A DNA stretch of 59,332 nucleotides, from contig CAMIWC010000001.1 of the NCBI GenBank assembly GCA_946402315.1, forward strand, positions 92,508-151,839. Reading direction: 5' to 3'. Position 1 is the stretch's first letter. The number at the start of each line of letters is the position of its first letter. This DNA is from an uncultured Clostridium sp. GTDB lineage: Bacteria; Bacillota_I; Bacilli_A; RF39; UBA660. A model generated the notes under the pieces. It was not told the origin of the DNA. It made no database searches and saw only the letters and a program-made list of their open reading frames with translations. Positions 35,626-43,798 of the stretch are shown one piece after another. Both the position numbers and the translations under genes were made by a program.

Positions 35626-36384
35626 ATGTATATAGATAATCATTGTCATATATTTAGTGAATATTATGAAGACATAAAAAAAGTAATAGAAGAAGCAAAA
35701 AATGAAAAAGTAGAAGTCTTAATACTAAGTGGTTGTTCTAAAAAAGATATAATTGAAGGACTTGACATAATTGACAAATATGATAAAACCTATATAACTA
35801 TTGGGTTTCATCCTGATGAAGTTGAAAATATTGATGATAAAGACTTTATTTGGTTAGAAAAAATGGTAAAAGAAAACAAAAAAGTGGTTGGAATAGGAGA
35901 AATTGGACTAGATTATTACTGGGTTAAGGACAATAAAGAGAAGCAAATAGCTCTTTTTGAGAGACAATTACAACTCGCAGAACAATTAAATGTACCTATT
36001 GTAGTTCATACTAGAGATGCTACTGATGATACATTAAGAATATTAAAAAAGTACAAGTTAAGAGGAATTATTCACTGCTTTAGTGGATCAATTGAAACAG
36101 CTAAAGAGTATTTAAAATTAGGTTATCATATTGGTATAGGAGGAGTATTAACTTTTAAAAATACTTATTTAAAAGAAACGGTTAAAGAAATACCAATTGA
36201 AAAAATCACATTAGAGACTGATTCTCCATATCTTGCACCAACTCCTCATAGAGGTGAAGAAAATAGTCCAAAGTACATTCCTTTAATAGCTGAAGAACTA
36301 GCTAAACAAAAAGGACTATCAATTGAAGAAGTTGCTGAAATTACAACCAATAACAGCATCTCTTTGTTTGATTTAAATATTTAA
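35626..36384 (+). CDS. tatD: TatD-family metal-dependent deoxyribonuclease
   Basis: A 252-residue TIM-barrel hydrolase. Metal ligands and motifs: DNHCHI near the N-terminus, GIGEIGLDYYW, VVHTRDA, IIHCFSGS and LETDSPYLAPTP. In Bacillus the homologue yabD sits between metS and yabE, the same context as here. Family members act as 3'-5' exonucleases. Confidence 0.95.
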   Translation: MYIDNHCHIFSEYYEDIKKVIEEAKNEKVEVLILSGCSKKDIIEGLDIIDKYDKTYITIGFHPDEVENIDDKDFIWLEKMVKENKKVVGIGEIGLDYYWVKDNKEKQIALFERQLQLAEQLNVPIVVHTRDATDDTLRILKKYKLRGIIHCFSGSIETAKEYLKLGYHIGIGGVLTFKNTYLKETVKEIPIEKITLETDSPYLAPTPHRGEENSPKYIPLIAEELAKQKGLSIEEVAEITTNNSISLFDLNI

Positions 36385-36396
36385 AAATGATACAAT
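36368..36396 (+). promoter_or_regulatory. Promoter for the 3D-domain gene
   Basis: A -35 TTGATT (36368-36373), 17-bp spacer and -10 TACAAT (36391-36396) with a TG extension, overlapping the end of tatD. Confidence 0.55.
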
Positions 36397-36414
36397 TTAT
36401 ATAGAGGTATGAAT

Positions 36415-37005
36415 ATGAAAAGAGCAAAATGGAAAAGAACTATAATTTATATTTTAAACTTATCTATAGTTCCAGTTTTTTGTGCTCTTTTTTTATTTAT
36501 AATAGCGACTTCGATGACTGAAACTGAAACTAAAACTTATGATATAAGTAGAAATAGATCATTAAAAGCCGTTAACTTAGTATCTAAATATAAAACACCT
36601 ACAGTAGAAATAAAGAAAGTAGATTCTTTTACTGCCGCACTTCAATCTGCGAAAACTGGACCTACTACTTTTAAAGGAACTATGACTGGGTATGGTCCTG
36701 ATTGTAAAGGTTGTGGTGGAGGAGTTGCTTGTATTAGATATAATGTTCGTAATGGAAATATTTATTACAATGATAAAGATTATGGAAAAATAAGAATAGT
36801 AGCTGCTGATAAAAGAGTTCCTTGTGGAACAATAGTAAGAGTATCTAATCTAAGAAAATATAAAGATTTTTATGCCATAGTACTAGATCGTGGTGGAGTA
36901 ATAAAAGGAAGTCTTATGGATTTATTATTTGTATCTGAAGGTGCAGTTGATATTGGTAGAGAAAATGTAATTTATACCATTGTAAGGTGGGGATGGTATG
37001 CATAA
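36415..37005 (+). CDS. Membrane-anchored 3D-domain protein (YabE-like, minimal)
   Basis: A 196-residue protein. The N-terminus (MKRAKWKRTIIYILNLSIV) leads into one membrane helix to about residue 30, then a linker, then a 3D double-psi barrel domain with its aspartates: IRIVAADKRVPCGTIVRV, AIVLDRGGVIKG and SLMDLLF. Such domains cleave or bind peptidoglycan in Rpf/YabE/MltA-type proteins. Bacillus YabE also has DUF348 and G5 domains; both are missing here. Four Cys near the domain entry (DCKGCGGGVAC and PCG) may form disulfides. The ATG at 36415 is six bases after AGAGGT. It overlaps rsmA by 8 bp; rnmV, normally between them, is absent. Confidence 0.88.
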   Translation: MKRAKWKRTIIYILNLSIVPVFCALFLFIIATSMTETETKTYDISRNRSLKAVNLVSKYKTPTVEIKKVDSFTAALQSAKTGPTTFKGTMTGYGPDCKGCGGGVACIRYNVRNGNIYYNDKDYGKIRIVAADKRVPCGTIVRVSNLRKYKDFYAIVLDRGGVIKGSLMDLLFVSEGAVDIGRENVIYTIVRWGWYA

Positions 37006-37777
37006 TTTTAAAAAGAAATATGGTCAAAACTTTTTAAGAGATGAAACAGTTTTAAATAGAATAATAGAAAATGCAAATATTGAAGATAATTCATTAGTAA
37101 TAGAAATAGGTCCAGGAGATGGAGCTTTAACTTCAAAATTAAAAGATGTATCTAAAAAAGTATTAGCATATGAAATAGATACAGATCTAATAGATCCTTT
37201 AAATAAAAAGTTTTCCAATACTAACGTAGAATTTATTTTTGATGATTTTTTAAATAGAAATATTAAAGAAGATATTAAGAATTATACATATGATAACTTA
37301 TATGTAATCGCAAACATTCCTTACTATATAACTACACCTATTGTAGAACATATTATTAATAGTAAGATTAAGACTAAAAAGATTATATTAATGGTTCAAA
37401 AAGAAGTAGCGGATAGATTTAGTTCCCTTCCTGGAAGTAGTAATTATTCGTCTATAACCGTATATTTAAATTATTTCTATAATATTAAGAAATTATTTAA
37501 TGTATCCAGACATTCTTTTTATCCAGAACCAAATGTAGATAGTGCAATTATATGTTTTGAAGAAAAAGATAGAGTAGATATAGATGAAGATAAATTTTTT
37601 AAATTTGTACGTGATGCTTTTAGATTTAAAAGAAAAAATATAAAAAATAATTTATCTAATTATGATTTAAATAAAATAGAAGAAGTGCTAAATAGACATA
37701 ATATGGATTTAACTATAAGAGCTGAATCTCTTAGCTTAGATTTATTTATAGAAATATATAACTATTTAAACAAATAG
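36998..37777 (+). CDS. rsmA: 16S rRNA dimethyladenosine transferase RsmA (KsgA)
   Basis: A 259-residue enzyme that dimethylates two adenines in helix 45 of 16S rRNA. It has KKKYGQNFLRDETVLNRI, SAM motif I VIEIGPGDGALTSKL, and the catalytic NIPYYITTPIV, all diagnostic. It is translated from inside the end of the 3D-domain gene (8-bp overlap). Expected length. Confidence 0.97.
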   Translation: MHNFKKKYGQNFLRDETVLNRIIENANIEDNSLVIEIGPGDGALTSKLKDVSKKVLAYEIDTDLIDPLNKKFSNTNVEFIFDDFLNRNIKEDIKNYTYDNLYVIANIPYYITTPIVEHIINSKIKTKKIILMVQKEVADRFSSLPGSSNYSSITVYLNYFYNIKKLFNVSRHSFYPEPNVDSAIICFEEKDRVDIDEDKFFKFVRDAFRFKRKNIKNNLSNYDLNKIEEVLNRHNMDLTIRAESLSLDLFIEIYNYLNK

Positions 37778-37804
37778 TGATATCTACTTTTTATATTAAT
37801 TTTA

Positions 37805-37833
37805 TTGACTTTTAATAGGCAAAATAATAAAAT
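37805..37833 (+). promoter_or_regulatory. SigA promoter for spoVG
   Basis: A -35 TTGACT (37805-37810), 17-bp spacer and -10 TAAAAT (37828-37833). In Bacillus spoVG uses SigH; here a SigA-like promoter is the only evident one. Confidence 0.65.
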
Positions 37834-37874
37834 TAAAGTATAAAGTATAGAAACTTTAAGAGGGAGGAACAGAC

Positions 37875-38159
37875 ATGAAGATTACATCTGTAAATGTACG
37901 TAAAATCAATAAAGAAAGTTCACGTATGAAAGGAATAGCATCAATTTTATTAGATGATTGTTTTGCAGTACATGATATTAGAATCATTGAAGGAGATAAC
38001 GGACTATTTATCGCTATGCCAAGCAGAAAAACTGCTACTGGAGGATATCGTGATATAGCTCATCCAATTAATCCAGATACTAGATCTATGTTTGAAAAAG
38101 CAATTCTTGATGCTTATGAAACAGCTGAAGATCCTGAAGAAGAAACTGAAGAAGAATAA
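37875..38159 (+). CDS. spoVG: Septation/gene-expression regulator SpoVG
   Basis: A 94-residue protein. The SpoVG fold is clear: MKITSVNVRKINKESSRMKG, then IASILLDDCFAVHDIRIIEG, GLFIAMPSRKTATGGYRDIA and HPINPDTRSMFEKAI. The tail is acidic. SpoVG proteins bind nucleic acids (RNA and DNA) and adjust division, virulence or sporulation genes; they are widespread in non-spore-formers, so it does not imply sporulation. It is monocistronic: a promoter lies in front and a terminator behind. Ribosome-binding site GGGAGGAACAGAC. Confidence 0.96.
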   Translation: MKITSVNVRKINKESSRMKGIASILLDDCFAVHDIRIIEGDNGLFIAMPSRKTATGGYRDIAHPINPDTRSMFEKAILDAYETAEDPEEETEEE

Positions 38160-38162
38160 TAT

Positions 38163-38183
38163 AAAGGCTTTAAGCCTTTTTTT
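38163..38183 (+). terminator. Intrinsic terminator after spoVG
   Basis: AAAGGCTT-T-AAGCCTTT (38163-38179) followed by a T-run. Confidence 0.88.
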
Positions 38184-38192
38184 ATTGCTTTA

Positions 38193-38221
38193 ATGACATA
38201 TAAGTATTTTTATAGTATAAT
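38193..38221 (+). promoter_or_regulatory. Promoter for the DHH protein-rplI-dnaB unit
   Basis: A -35 ATGACA (38193-38198), 17-bp spacer and -10 TATAAT (38216-38221), placed between the spoVG terminator and the GAGGTG ribosome-binding site. Confidence 0.6.
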
Positions 38222-38245
38222 AATTAGTGATTTGAGGTGAACAAT

Positions 38246-39211
38246 ATGAAGATCTATGAAAGTAAAAAAGAATTATTAAATCTTATTAATAAATCATCTC
38301 AAATATATTTAGTAGCACATAAGAATATGGATTTAGATGCTATCAATAGTTGTATAGCTTTTTCTTATTATTTGAAAAAGATTAATAAGAGTTCTTATGT
38401 AATAGTAGATGATATTAAACATGAAAGTGGAGTTAAGAAAGTATTAGATAATTATTCTAATATGATTAATCTAGTAAAAAGTAAAGATATTAAAAGTATT
38501 AAGAATACATCTTTATTAATCATTCTAGATACTAACAAACAACATTTAGTACAAAATCCAGAACTAGTAGATAGATTTGATAATATTATTAATATTGATC
38601 ATCATGATTATAAAGCTTCTAGTATTAAAAAAGGATTACGTATTATAGATGAAAATAGTTCTAGTACATGTGAAATGCTTACTGAGTACTTTGAAAAAGA
38701 AAAACTAGAACTTAATTCAAAAATAGCTAATCTATTATTAGGCGGTATTGTATTAGATACAAATTACTATCAATTAAAGACTACTAAAGAAACATTCTAT
38801 TATTCGTATTATTTGATGAATAATGGTGCTAATATGGATTATGTTAATAATCTATTAAAACAAAGTCTTGATGAATATGTTAAGAGAATTAAGATAATTG
38901 CTTCTGTTAAAAAGAGAAAGGGAATTGCAATTTGTAGAGGAAAAAGGAATAATATATATAACAAAGAAGAACTTGCTAAAGCTGCAGATATATTATTAAC
39001 TTTTAAGAATATAAAAGCATCGTTTGTAATTGGTAGAATATCTAAAGAATATATAGGTATTAGTGCTAGGAGTACAGGAGTAATTAAAGTTGGTAAAATA
39101 ATGGAACAATTAGGTGGAGGCGGAGATGAATTTGAAGCCGCTACAGTTATAGAATCACAAAAAATTGATGAGGTAGTATCAAGTCTTAATAAATTAATAA
39201 AAGAAATATAG
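38246..39211 (+). CDS. DHH/DHHA1 phosphoesterase, GdpP core without membrane, PAS or GGDEF domains
   Basis: A 321-residue protein. The DHH half has HKNMDLDA (25-32), LIILDTN with Asp95, and IDHH (117-120); then [15 protein letters not shown]. The DHHA1 half ends with [15 protein letters not shown], where GdpP proteins usually have His after the glycines. The HKNMDLDA variant and gene order (before rplI-dnaB) match GdpP, the c-di-AMP phosphodiesterase, but the two membrane helices, PAS and GGDEF domains of the roughly 660-residue Bacillus protein are missing. A stand-alone c-di-AMP/pApA or nanoRNA phosphodiesterase is likely. The ATG at 38246 after TTGAGGTGAACA was chosen over an upstream GTG. 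Confidence 0.85.
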   Translation: MKIYESKKELLNLINKSSQIYLVAHKNMDLDAINSCIAFSYYLKKINKSSYVIVDDIKHESGVKKVLDNYSNMINLVKSKDIKSIKNTSLLIILDTNKQHLVQNPELVDRFDNIINIDHHDYKASSIKKGLRIIDENSSSTCEMLTEYFEKEKLELNSKIANLLLGGIVLDTNYYQLKTTKETFYYSYYLMNNGANMDYVNNLLKQSLDEYVKRIKIIASVKKRKGIAICRGKRNNIYNKEELAKAADILLTFKNIKASFVIGRISKEYIGISARSTGVIKVGKIMEQLGGGGDEFEAATVIESQKIDEVVSSLNKLIKEI

Positions 39212-39222
39212 GAGGAGATAAT

Positions 39223-39663
39223 ATGAAAGTCATATTTTTAAAAGATTTAAGGGGACAAGGTAAAAAAGATGAGATTAAAGAAGTAAAAGATGGATATGCT
39301 GAAAACTTCTTAATTGCTAAAGGATACGCGGTTAAATTAACTGAGCAATCTTTATCTAAATTTAATAGAGATAAAGCTAAAGAAAAAGAACTAGATAATA
39401 AGAATAGAGAATCTGCTTTAAAAGTAAAAGAAAAGTTAGAAAAAGTAGAACTATCTTTTAAAGTAAAAACAGGAGAAGCAGATAAAGTATTTGGAAGTGT
39501 TAGTCCAAAACAAATAAAAGATGAATTAGAGAAAAAAGGATATAAAATAGATAAGAAAGATGTTCTATTAGATCATTCAATATCCTCTCTAGGTTATCAT
39601 GATATAAAAATAGAATTATATAAAGAGGTTGTAGCGACAATAAAAATCAAACTAGAAAAATAG
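39223..39663 (+). CDS. rplI: Ribosomal protein bL9
   Basis: A 146-residue two-domain protein. The N-terminal domain [20 protein letters not shown] with [20 protein letters not shown] is the L9 signature. A long connecting helix and the C-terminal domain ([40 protein letters not shown]) follow. It lies 11 bp after the DHH gene and 12 bp before dnaB, the conserved order. The ribosome-binding site is AGGAGGAGATAAT. Confidence 0.97.
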   Translation: MKVIFLKDLRGQGKKDEIKEVKDGYAENFLIAKGYAVKLTEQSLSKFNRDKAKEKELDNKNRESALKVKEKLEKVELSFKVKTGEADKVFGSVSPKQIKDELEKKGYKIDKKDVLLDHSISSLGYHDIKIELYKEVVATIKIKLEK

Positions 39664-39675
39664 GGAGGTAATAAA

Positions 39676-41031
39676 ATGCCTGTAAGAGAAGTACCTAACA
39701 ATATAGAAGCAGAACAAGCGGTAATAGGTTCAATGTTTTTAGAAACACATGCTTTAGAAAAAGCTTGTGATTCTTTAACATCAGAGTCTTTCTATTTCAA
39801 TAATAATGCTAAGATATTTAGTACTATTAAAGATATGCATGAAAATAAGACTCCAATTGATCTTACTACCGTTACAACAGAACTTAAGAATAAAAATATC
39901 TTATCTGAAGTAGGTGGAGTAGAATATCTAACTGAAATACTAGATAGAACTGCTACTGCTGCTTATATTGATCAATATATTAAATCTGTAGAAGATAGTG
40001 CATTATTACGTAAATTAATAGAAGTATCTAATGATATTACATCTAGCGCTTATTCTGCTGATAAAAATGTTAATGAAACAATTGATGATGCTGAAAGAAA
40101 GATTTTAAGTGTAGTTAAGAATAGACGTTCTACAGAGTTTAAAACTATTAAAGAAGTTCTTAATAAAACAGAACAAAATCTTGAATTCTTATCAAGAAGT
40201 AAGAGTGATGTAACTGGTATTCCTACTGGTTGGTATGATATTGATAAACTAACTACTGGATTACATGAACATCAATTAATTATAATTGCAGCTCGTCCTG
40301 CTATGGGAAAAACTGCCTTTGCAGTAAATCTTGCTACTAACGTAGCACTTAATACTGATAAAACTGTAGCCCTATTCAATATGGAGATGGGTGCAGAACA
40401 ATTAGCAAATCGTATGTTATCAAGTTTAGGACAAGTAGAAGGTAATAAACTAGCTACTGGTAAACTTTTAAATGAAGATTGGAAAAGAGTAAATGAAGCT
40501 ATTTCACAACTTTCTGATGCTAAGTTATATATGGACGATACTCCTGGAATAACTATTGGAGAAATTAGAAGTAAATGTCGTAGACTTGCTAGTAGTGAAG
40601 AAGGTCTTGGCCTTGTAATTGTTGACTACCTACAACTAGTTTCTAGTGGAGCAAACTATGGTGGAAATAGACAACAAGAAGTCGCTGATATTTCGAGAGC
40701 ACTTAAAACTATGGCTATGGAATTAGATATTCCAGTAGTAGCATTAGCACAATTATCTCGTGCTGTTGATGCTCGTGAAAATAAAAGACCAATTATATCT
40801 GATTTAAGAGAATCTGGTTCTATTGAACAAGATGCTGATATAGTTGCTTTCTTATATAGAGATGACTATTATGATAAATCTAAAGTAACAGATAATAATA
40901 CAAGCATTAGTGAATTTATTGTTGCTAAGCATCGTAATGGTCCTACTAAAACTATTGAATTATTATTTAAGAGAAATACATCTACTTTCTTAAGTTATCA
41001 CAGTGATACAAAGGGTGAAGAAAATGAATAA
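39676..41031 (+). CDS. dnaB: Replicative DNA helicase DnaB (DnaC of Bacillus)
   Basis: A 451-residue hexameric helicase. The N-terminal domain begins PNNIEAEQAVIGSMFLETHA. The RecA-like motor has Walker A ARPAMGKTAFAVNLA, then LFNMEMGAEQLANRML, VIVDYLQL (Walker B) and SDLRESGSIEQDADIVAFLY. It unwinds DNA at the fork. It ends inside the start of the M23 peptidase gene (8-bp overlap). Confidence 0.98.
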   Translation: MPVREVPNNIEAEQAVIGSMFLETHALEKACDSLTSESFYFNNNAKIFSTIKDMHENKTPIDLTTVTTELKNKNILSEVGGVEYLTEILDRTATAAYIDQYIKSVEDSALLRKLIEVSNDITSSAYSADKNVNETIDDAERKILSVVKNRRSTEFKTIKEVLNKTEQNLEFLSRSKSDVTGIPTGWYDIDKLTTGLHEHQLIIIAARPAMGKTAFAVNLATNVALNTDKTVALFNMEMGAEQLANRMLSSLGQVEGNKLATGKLLNEDWKRVNEAISQLSDAKLYMDDTPGITIGEIRSKCRRLASSEEGLGLVIVDYLQLVSSGANYGGNRQQEVADISRALKTMAMELDIPVVALAQLSRAVDARENKRPIISDLRESGSIEQDADIVAFLYRDDYYDKSKVTDNNTSISEFIVAKHRNGPTKTIELLFKRNTSTFLSYHSDTKGEENE

Positions 41032-42541
41032 AAAGTTATTAATTTCAATTATAGGTGGGTTGTTATTATGTTCTAGTATATTCTTTATGGGATATAAAAG
41101 AGTTGAAACTCCTAAAGAATTATATAGAGTTTATTTAGATGGTGTATCTTTAGGATATATTGAATCTAAAGCAGAACTAGAAGCATATATTGATGAACGT
41201 GAAGATGAAATTAAAAGTAAATATGGAGTAGATAAAGTATATTTACCTAATAACTTATCCATTGAAAAAGAAAAGACTTTTAATAAAAACATAAAAACTC
41301 CAGAAGAAATATATGATGAAATTAAAGATATAGCGCCTTTTACAATTAGTGGATATGAAATTAAAATAAAAGGTGTTAAAGAGGTAAATGATGAAGAAGA
41401 GGAAGAAACATATACTAAGACAGTATATATTTATGTCCTTGATAAAGATATCTTTGTTGACTCAATAGATGAAACGATAAAAGCTTTTATAAATGAAGAT
41501 GAATATGAAGCATTTAAAACTAATCTTCAAAAACAAATAAATGATACTGGTAAAATAATAGAAAATGTATATATTAAAAATGCTATTACTATTAAGAAAA
41601 CTAATATTTCTGTAGAGAATAAAATCTTTACAAATAAAGATGACTTAAGTAAGTACTTATTATTTGGAGATGCTTCTTCAGAAAAGAAATATGTTGTTAA
41701 AACCGGAGATACTATTGAAGATATAGCTTACAAGAACAAGATGTCTTCAAATGAGTTCTTAGTAGCTAATCCTAGTCTTACTAGTGAAGATAATTTATTA
41801 TATGTTGGACAAGAGGTAAATATAGCTTCTATTAATCCTGCATTCAAAGTAGTTGAAAAAGATTACGTAGTAGAAATACAAACAGTAGAATATAATACTA
41901 TTTATAAAGATGATAAAACTCTTGTTAAAGGTAAAGAAAAAGTCAGTGTTAAAGGAGAAAATGGTTCAATTAAAGTTGCTTATCACTTAACTAAAGAAAA
42001 TGGTGAAACAGTTAATCTTGAATCTGAATCTTCTACTGTTATTAAGCAACCTGTAGATAAAGTAATACTTAGAGGTACAAAAGAATCTATGGGTGGAGGT
42101 AGTTATTCTACAGATGGTGTTGTAGCTAATGGTATTTGGTTTTGGCCTACAATTAAACCATATAGAATCACAAGTCCATATGGATATCGTAATGGTAAAT
42201 TACATGCTGGAGTAGATATTCAACCTACAAATGGTAAAGCTTTAAATAGTAATATTTATGCTTCAAATAATGGTGTTGTAGCTCAATCTGGATATACATC
42301 ATATAATGGTAACTTCATCGTAATAGATCATGGTAATGGTTGGTTTACTTCATATGGTCACTTAAATAAGAGATTAGTTAGTGTTGGAGATAAAGTTTCA
42401 CAAGGACAAGTTATAGGTAAGATGGGTGCAACAGGACACGCTACAGGAGTTCACTTACACTTTGGATTATGGAAGGGTGCTAAACCTTATTATCCAGGAA
42501 GTACTAGTTATAACCCATTGAAGACCCTTAAATTCCAATAA
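41024..42541 (+). CDS. Cell-wall M23 metallopeptidase with LysM and G5 domains
   Basis: A 505-residue secreted or anchored protein. It has an N-terminal membrane helix (KKLLISIIGGLLLCSSIFFM), a long charged region, a LysM domain (YVVKTGDTIEDIAYKNKMSS to GQEVNIAS), a G5-like domain (TVEYNTIYKDDKTLVKGKEK), then the M23 domain with zinc ligands in GYRNGKLHAGVDI (His, Asp) and GVHLHFGLW (HxH). Predicted peptidoglycan endopeptidase. Its ATG at 41024 overlaps the dnaB stop, with GGGTGAAGAAA before it; a GTG seven codons earlier was rejected. It is followed at once by walJ. Confidence 0.93.
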   Translation: MNKKLLISIIGGLLLCSSIFFMGYKRVETPKELYRVYLDGVSLGYIESKAELEAYIDEREDEIKSKYGVDKVYLPNNLSIEKEKTFNKNIKTPEEIYDEIKDIAPFTISGYEIKIKGVKEVNDEEEEETYTKTVYIYVLDKDIFVDSIDETIKAFINEDEYEAFKTNLQKQINDTGKIIENVYIKNAITIKKTNISVENKIFTNKDDLSKYLLFGDASSEKKYVVKTGDTIEDIAYKNKMSSNEFLVANPSLTSEDNLLYVGQEVNIASINPAFKVVEKDYVVEIQTVEYNTIYKDDKTLVKGKEKVSVKGENGSIKVAYHLTKENGETVNLESESSTVIKQPVDKVILRGTKESMGGGSYSTDGVVANGIWFWPTIKPYRITSPYGYRNGKLHAGVDIQPTNGKALNSNIYASNNGVVAQSGYTSYNGNFIVIDHGNGWFTSYGHLNKRLVSVGDKVSQGQVIGKMGATGHATGVHLHFGLWKGAKPYYPGSTSYNPLKTLKFQ

Positions 42542-43293
42542 TGAAAATAAAAATATTAACAAGCGGATCTAAAGCAAATTCAACATTAATAATCAGTAAT
42601 AATACAAAAGTATTAATAGATGTAGGTGCAACTACTTCTTATATTGAAAATGAATTAAAAAAAGAAAATCTAACTCCTAAAGATATTGATGCTATAGTTA
42701 TTACTCATACTCATAGTGATCATATTAGTGGACTAAAAACTTTTATTAAAAGAACTAAGGCATCAGTATATATATCTGAACCATTAGTAGAAGAAATAAT
42801 TAAATATGTTCCGATACCACAAATTAAATTAATAGATAAAACATTCTTTATAGATGAATTAGAATTTAATTTAATTAAGTTATCTCATGATGTAGATTGT
42901 TATGGAATGATTATAAAAGAAGATAATAAAGAAGTGGTATATATTACTGATACTGGTTATATTAATAGCAAGTATATAGATAAACTAGTCAATAAAGATT
43001 TATATATTATTGAGAGTAATTATAATGAAGAAATGTTAAGAAATGGTCCTTATCCTTTTCCGTTACAACAAAGAATTAGAAGTACTCATGGACATTTATC
43101 TAATTCTGATACTGTTGATTTCTTAAATAAGGTAATCGGTCCTAAAACAAAATTAATATTTCTAGCTCATATATCTGAAAATAATAATACTTATGATCTT
43201 GCTTATGAAGAGGTAACTAAAGGTATTAAGTTCAATAAAAAGAAAGTAATAGTAACTCATCAACTACAAGCTAATGAGATGGTGGAAATATGA
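42541..43293 (+). CDS. walJ: Metallo-beta-lactamase-fold protein WalJ (YycJ)
   Basis: A 250-residue protein. The metal motif HTHSDH is in VITHTHSDHISGLK, then LSHDVDCYGM, YITDTG and STHGHLSNSD. It starts IKILTSGSKANSTLIISNN, as YycJ does. YycJ/WalJ has exonuclease activity linked to mismatch repair and belongs to the walRKHIJ operon in Bacillus; walR, walK, walH and walI are not here. It shares a base with the stop of the M23 peptidase gene and overlaps rlmH by 4 bp. Confidence 0.94.
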   Translation: MKIKILTSGSKANSTLIISNNTKVLIDVGATTSYIENELKKENLTPKDIDAIVITHTHSDHISGLKTFIKRTKASVYISEPLVEEIIKYVPIPQIKLIDKTFFIDELEFNLIKLSHDVDCYGMIIKEDNKEVVYITDTGYINSKYIDKLVNKDLYIIESNYNEEMLRNGPYPFPLQQRIRSTHGHLSNSDTVDFLNKVIGPKTKLIFLAHISENNNTYDLAYEEVTKGIKFNKKKVIVTHQLQANEMVEI

Positions 43294-43745
43294 TAAAAAT
43301 AATATGTGTTGGTAAACTAAAAGAACAATATTTAAAAGATGCGATAGATGAGTATAAAAAAAGATTATCTAAGTATACTGAATTAGAAATAATAGAAGTT
43401 CCTGATGAAGGATTATTAGATGATACTAAAACTTTAAAAAAAGAAGGAGAATCTATTCTAAAATATATTAATCCTAAAGATTATATAATTACTTTAGAAA
43501 TAGATGGACATAATCTTTCTTCTATAGAGTTTGCTGATAAACTAAATAATATATATCTAACTAATAGTAATATTACTTTTATAATAGGTGGTAGTTTAGG
43601 TATAGATGATGAGATAAAGAAATTATCTAACTATAAATTATCTTTTGGTAAAATGACTTTTCCACATCAATTGTTTAGAGTATTATTACTAGAACAAATA
43701 TATAGATGTTTTAAAATAAATAACAATGAATCTTATCATAAATAG
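43290..43745 (+). CDS. rlmH: 23S rRNA (pseudouridine-1915-N3)-methyltransferase RlmH
   Basis: A 151-residue SPOUT methyltransferase. The N-terminus is KIICVGKLKEQYLKDAIDEY. The trefoil-knot region is FIIGGSLGIDDEI followed by LSFGKMTFPHQLFRVLLLEQ, ending in NNESYHK, the diagnostic RlmH tail. It acts on whole 70S ribosomes. It overlaps walJ by 4 bp (ATGA), the same neighbour as in Bacillus. Confidence 0.97.
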   Translation: MIKIICVGKLKEQYLKDAIDEYKKRLSKYTELEIIEVPDEGLLDDTKTLKKEGESILKYINPKDYIITLEIDGHNLSSIEFADKLNNIYLTNSNITFIIGGSLGIDDEIKKLSNYKLSFGKMTFPHQLFRVLLLEQIYRCFKINNNESYHK

Positions 43746-43798
43746 ATTTATTGTTTTTTTATTATGTGGTATCCTAATTTTAGAAAGTAAGTGAAGTT

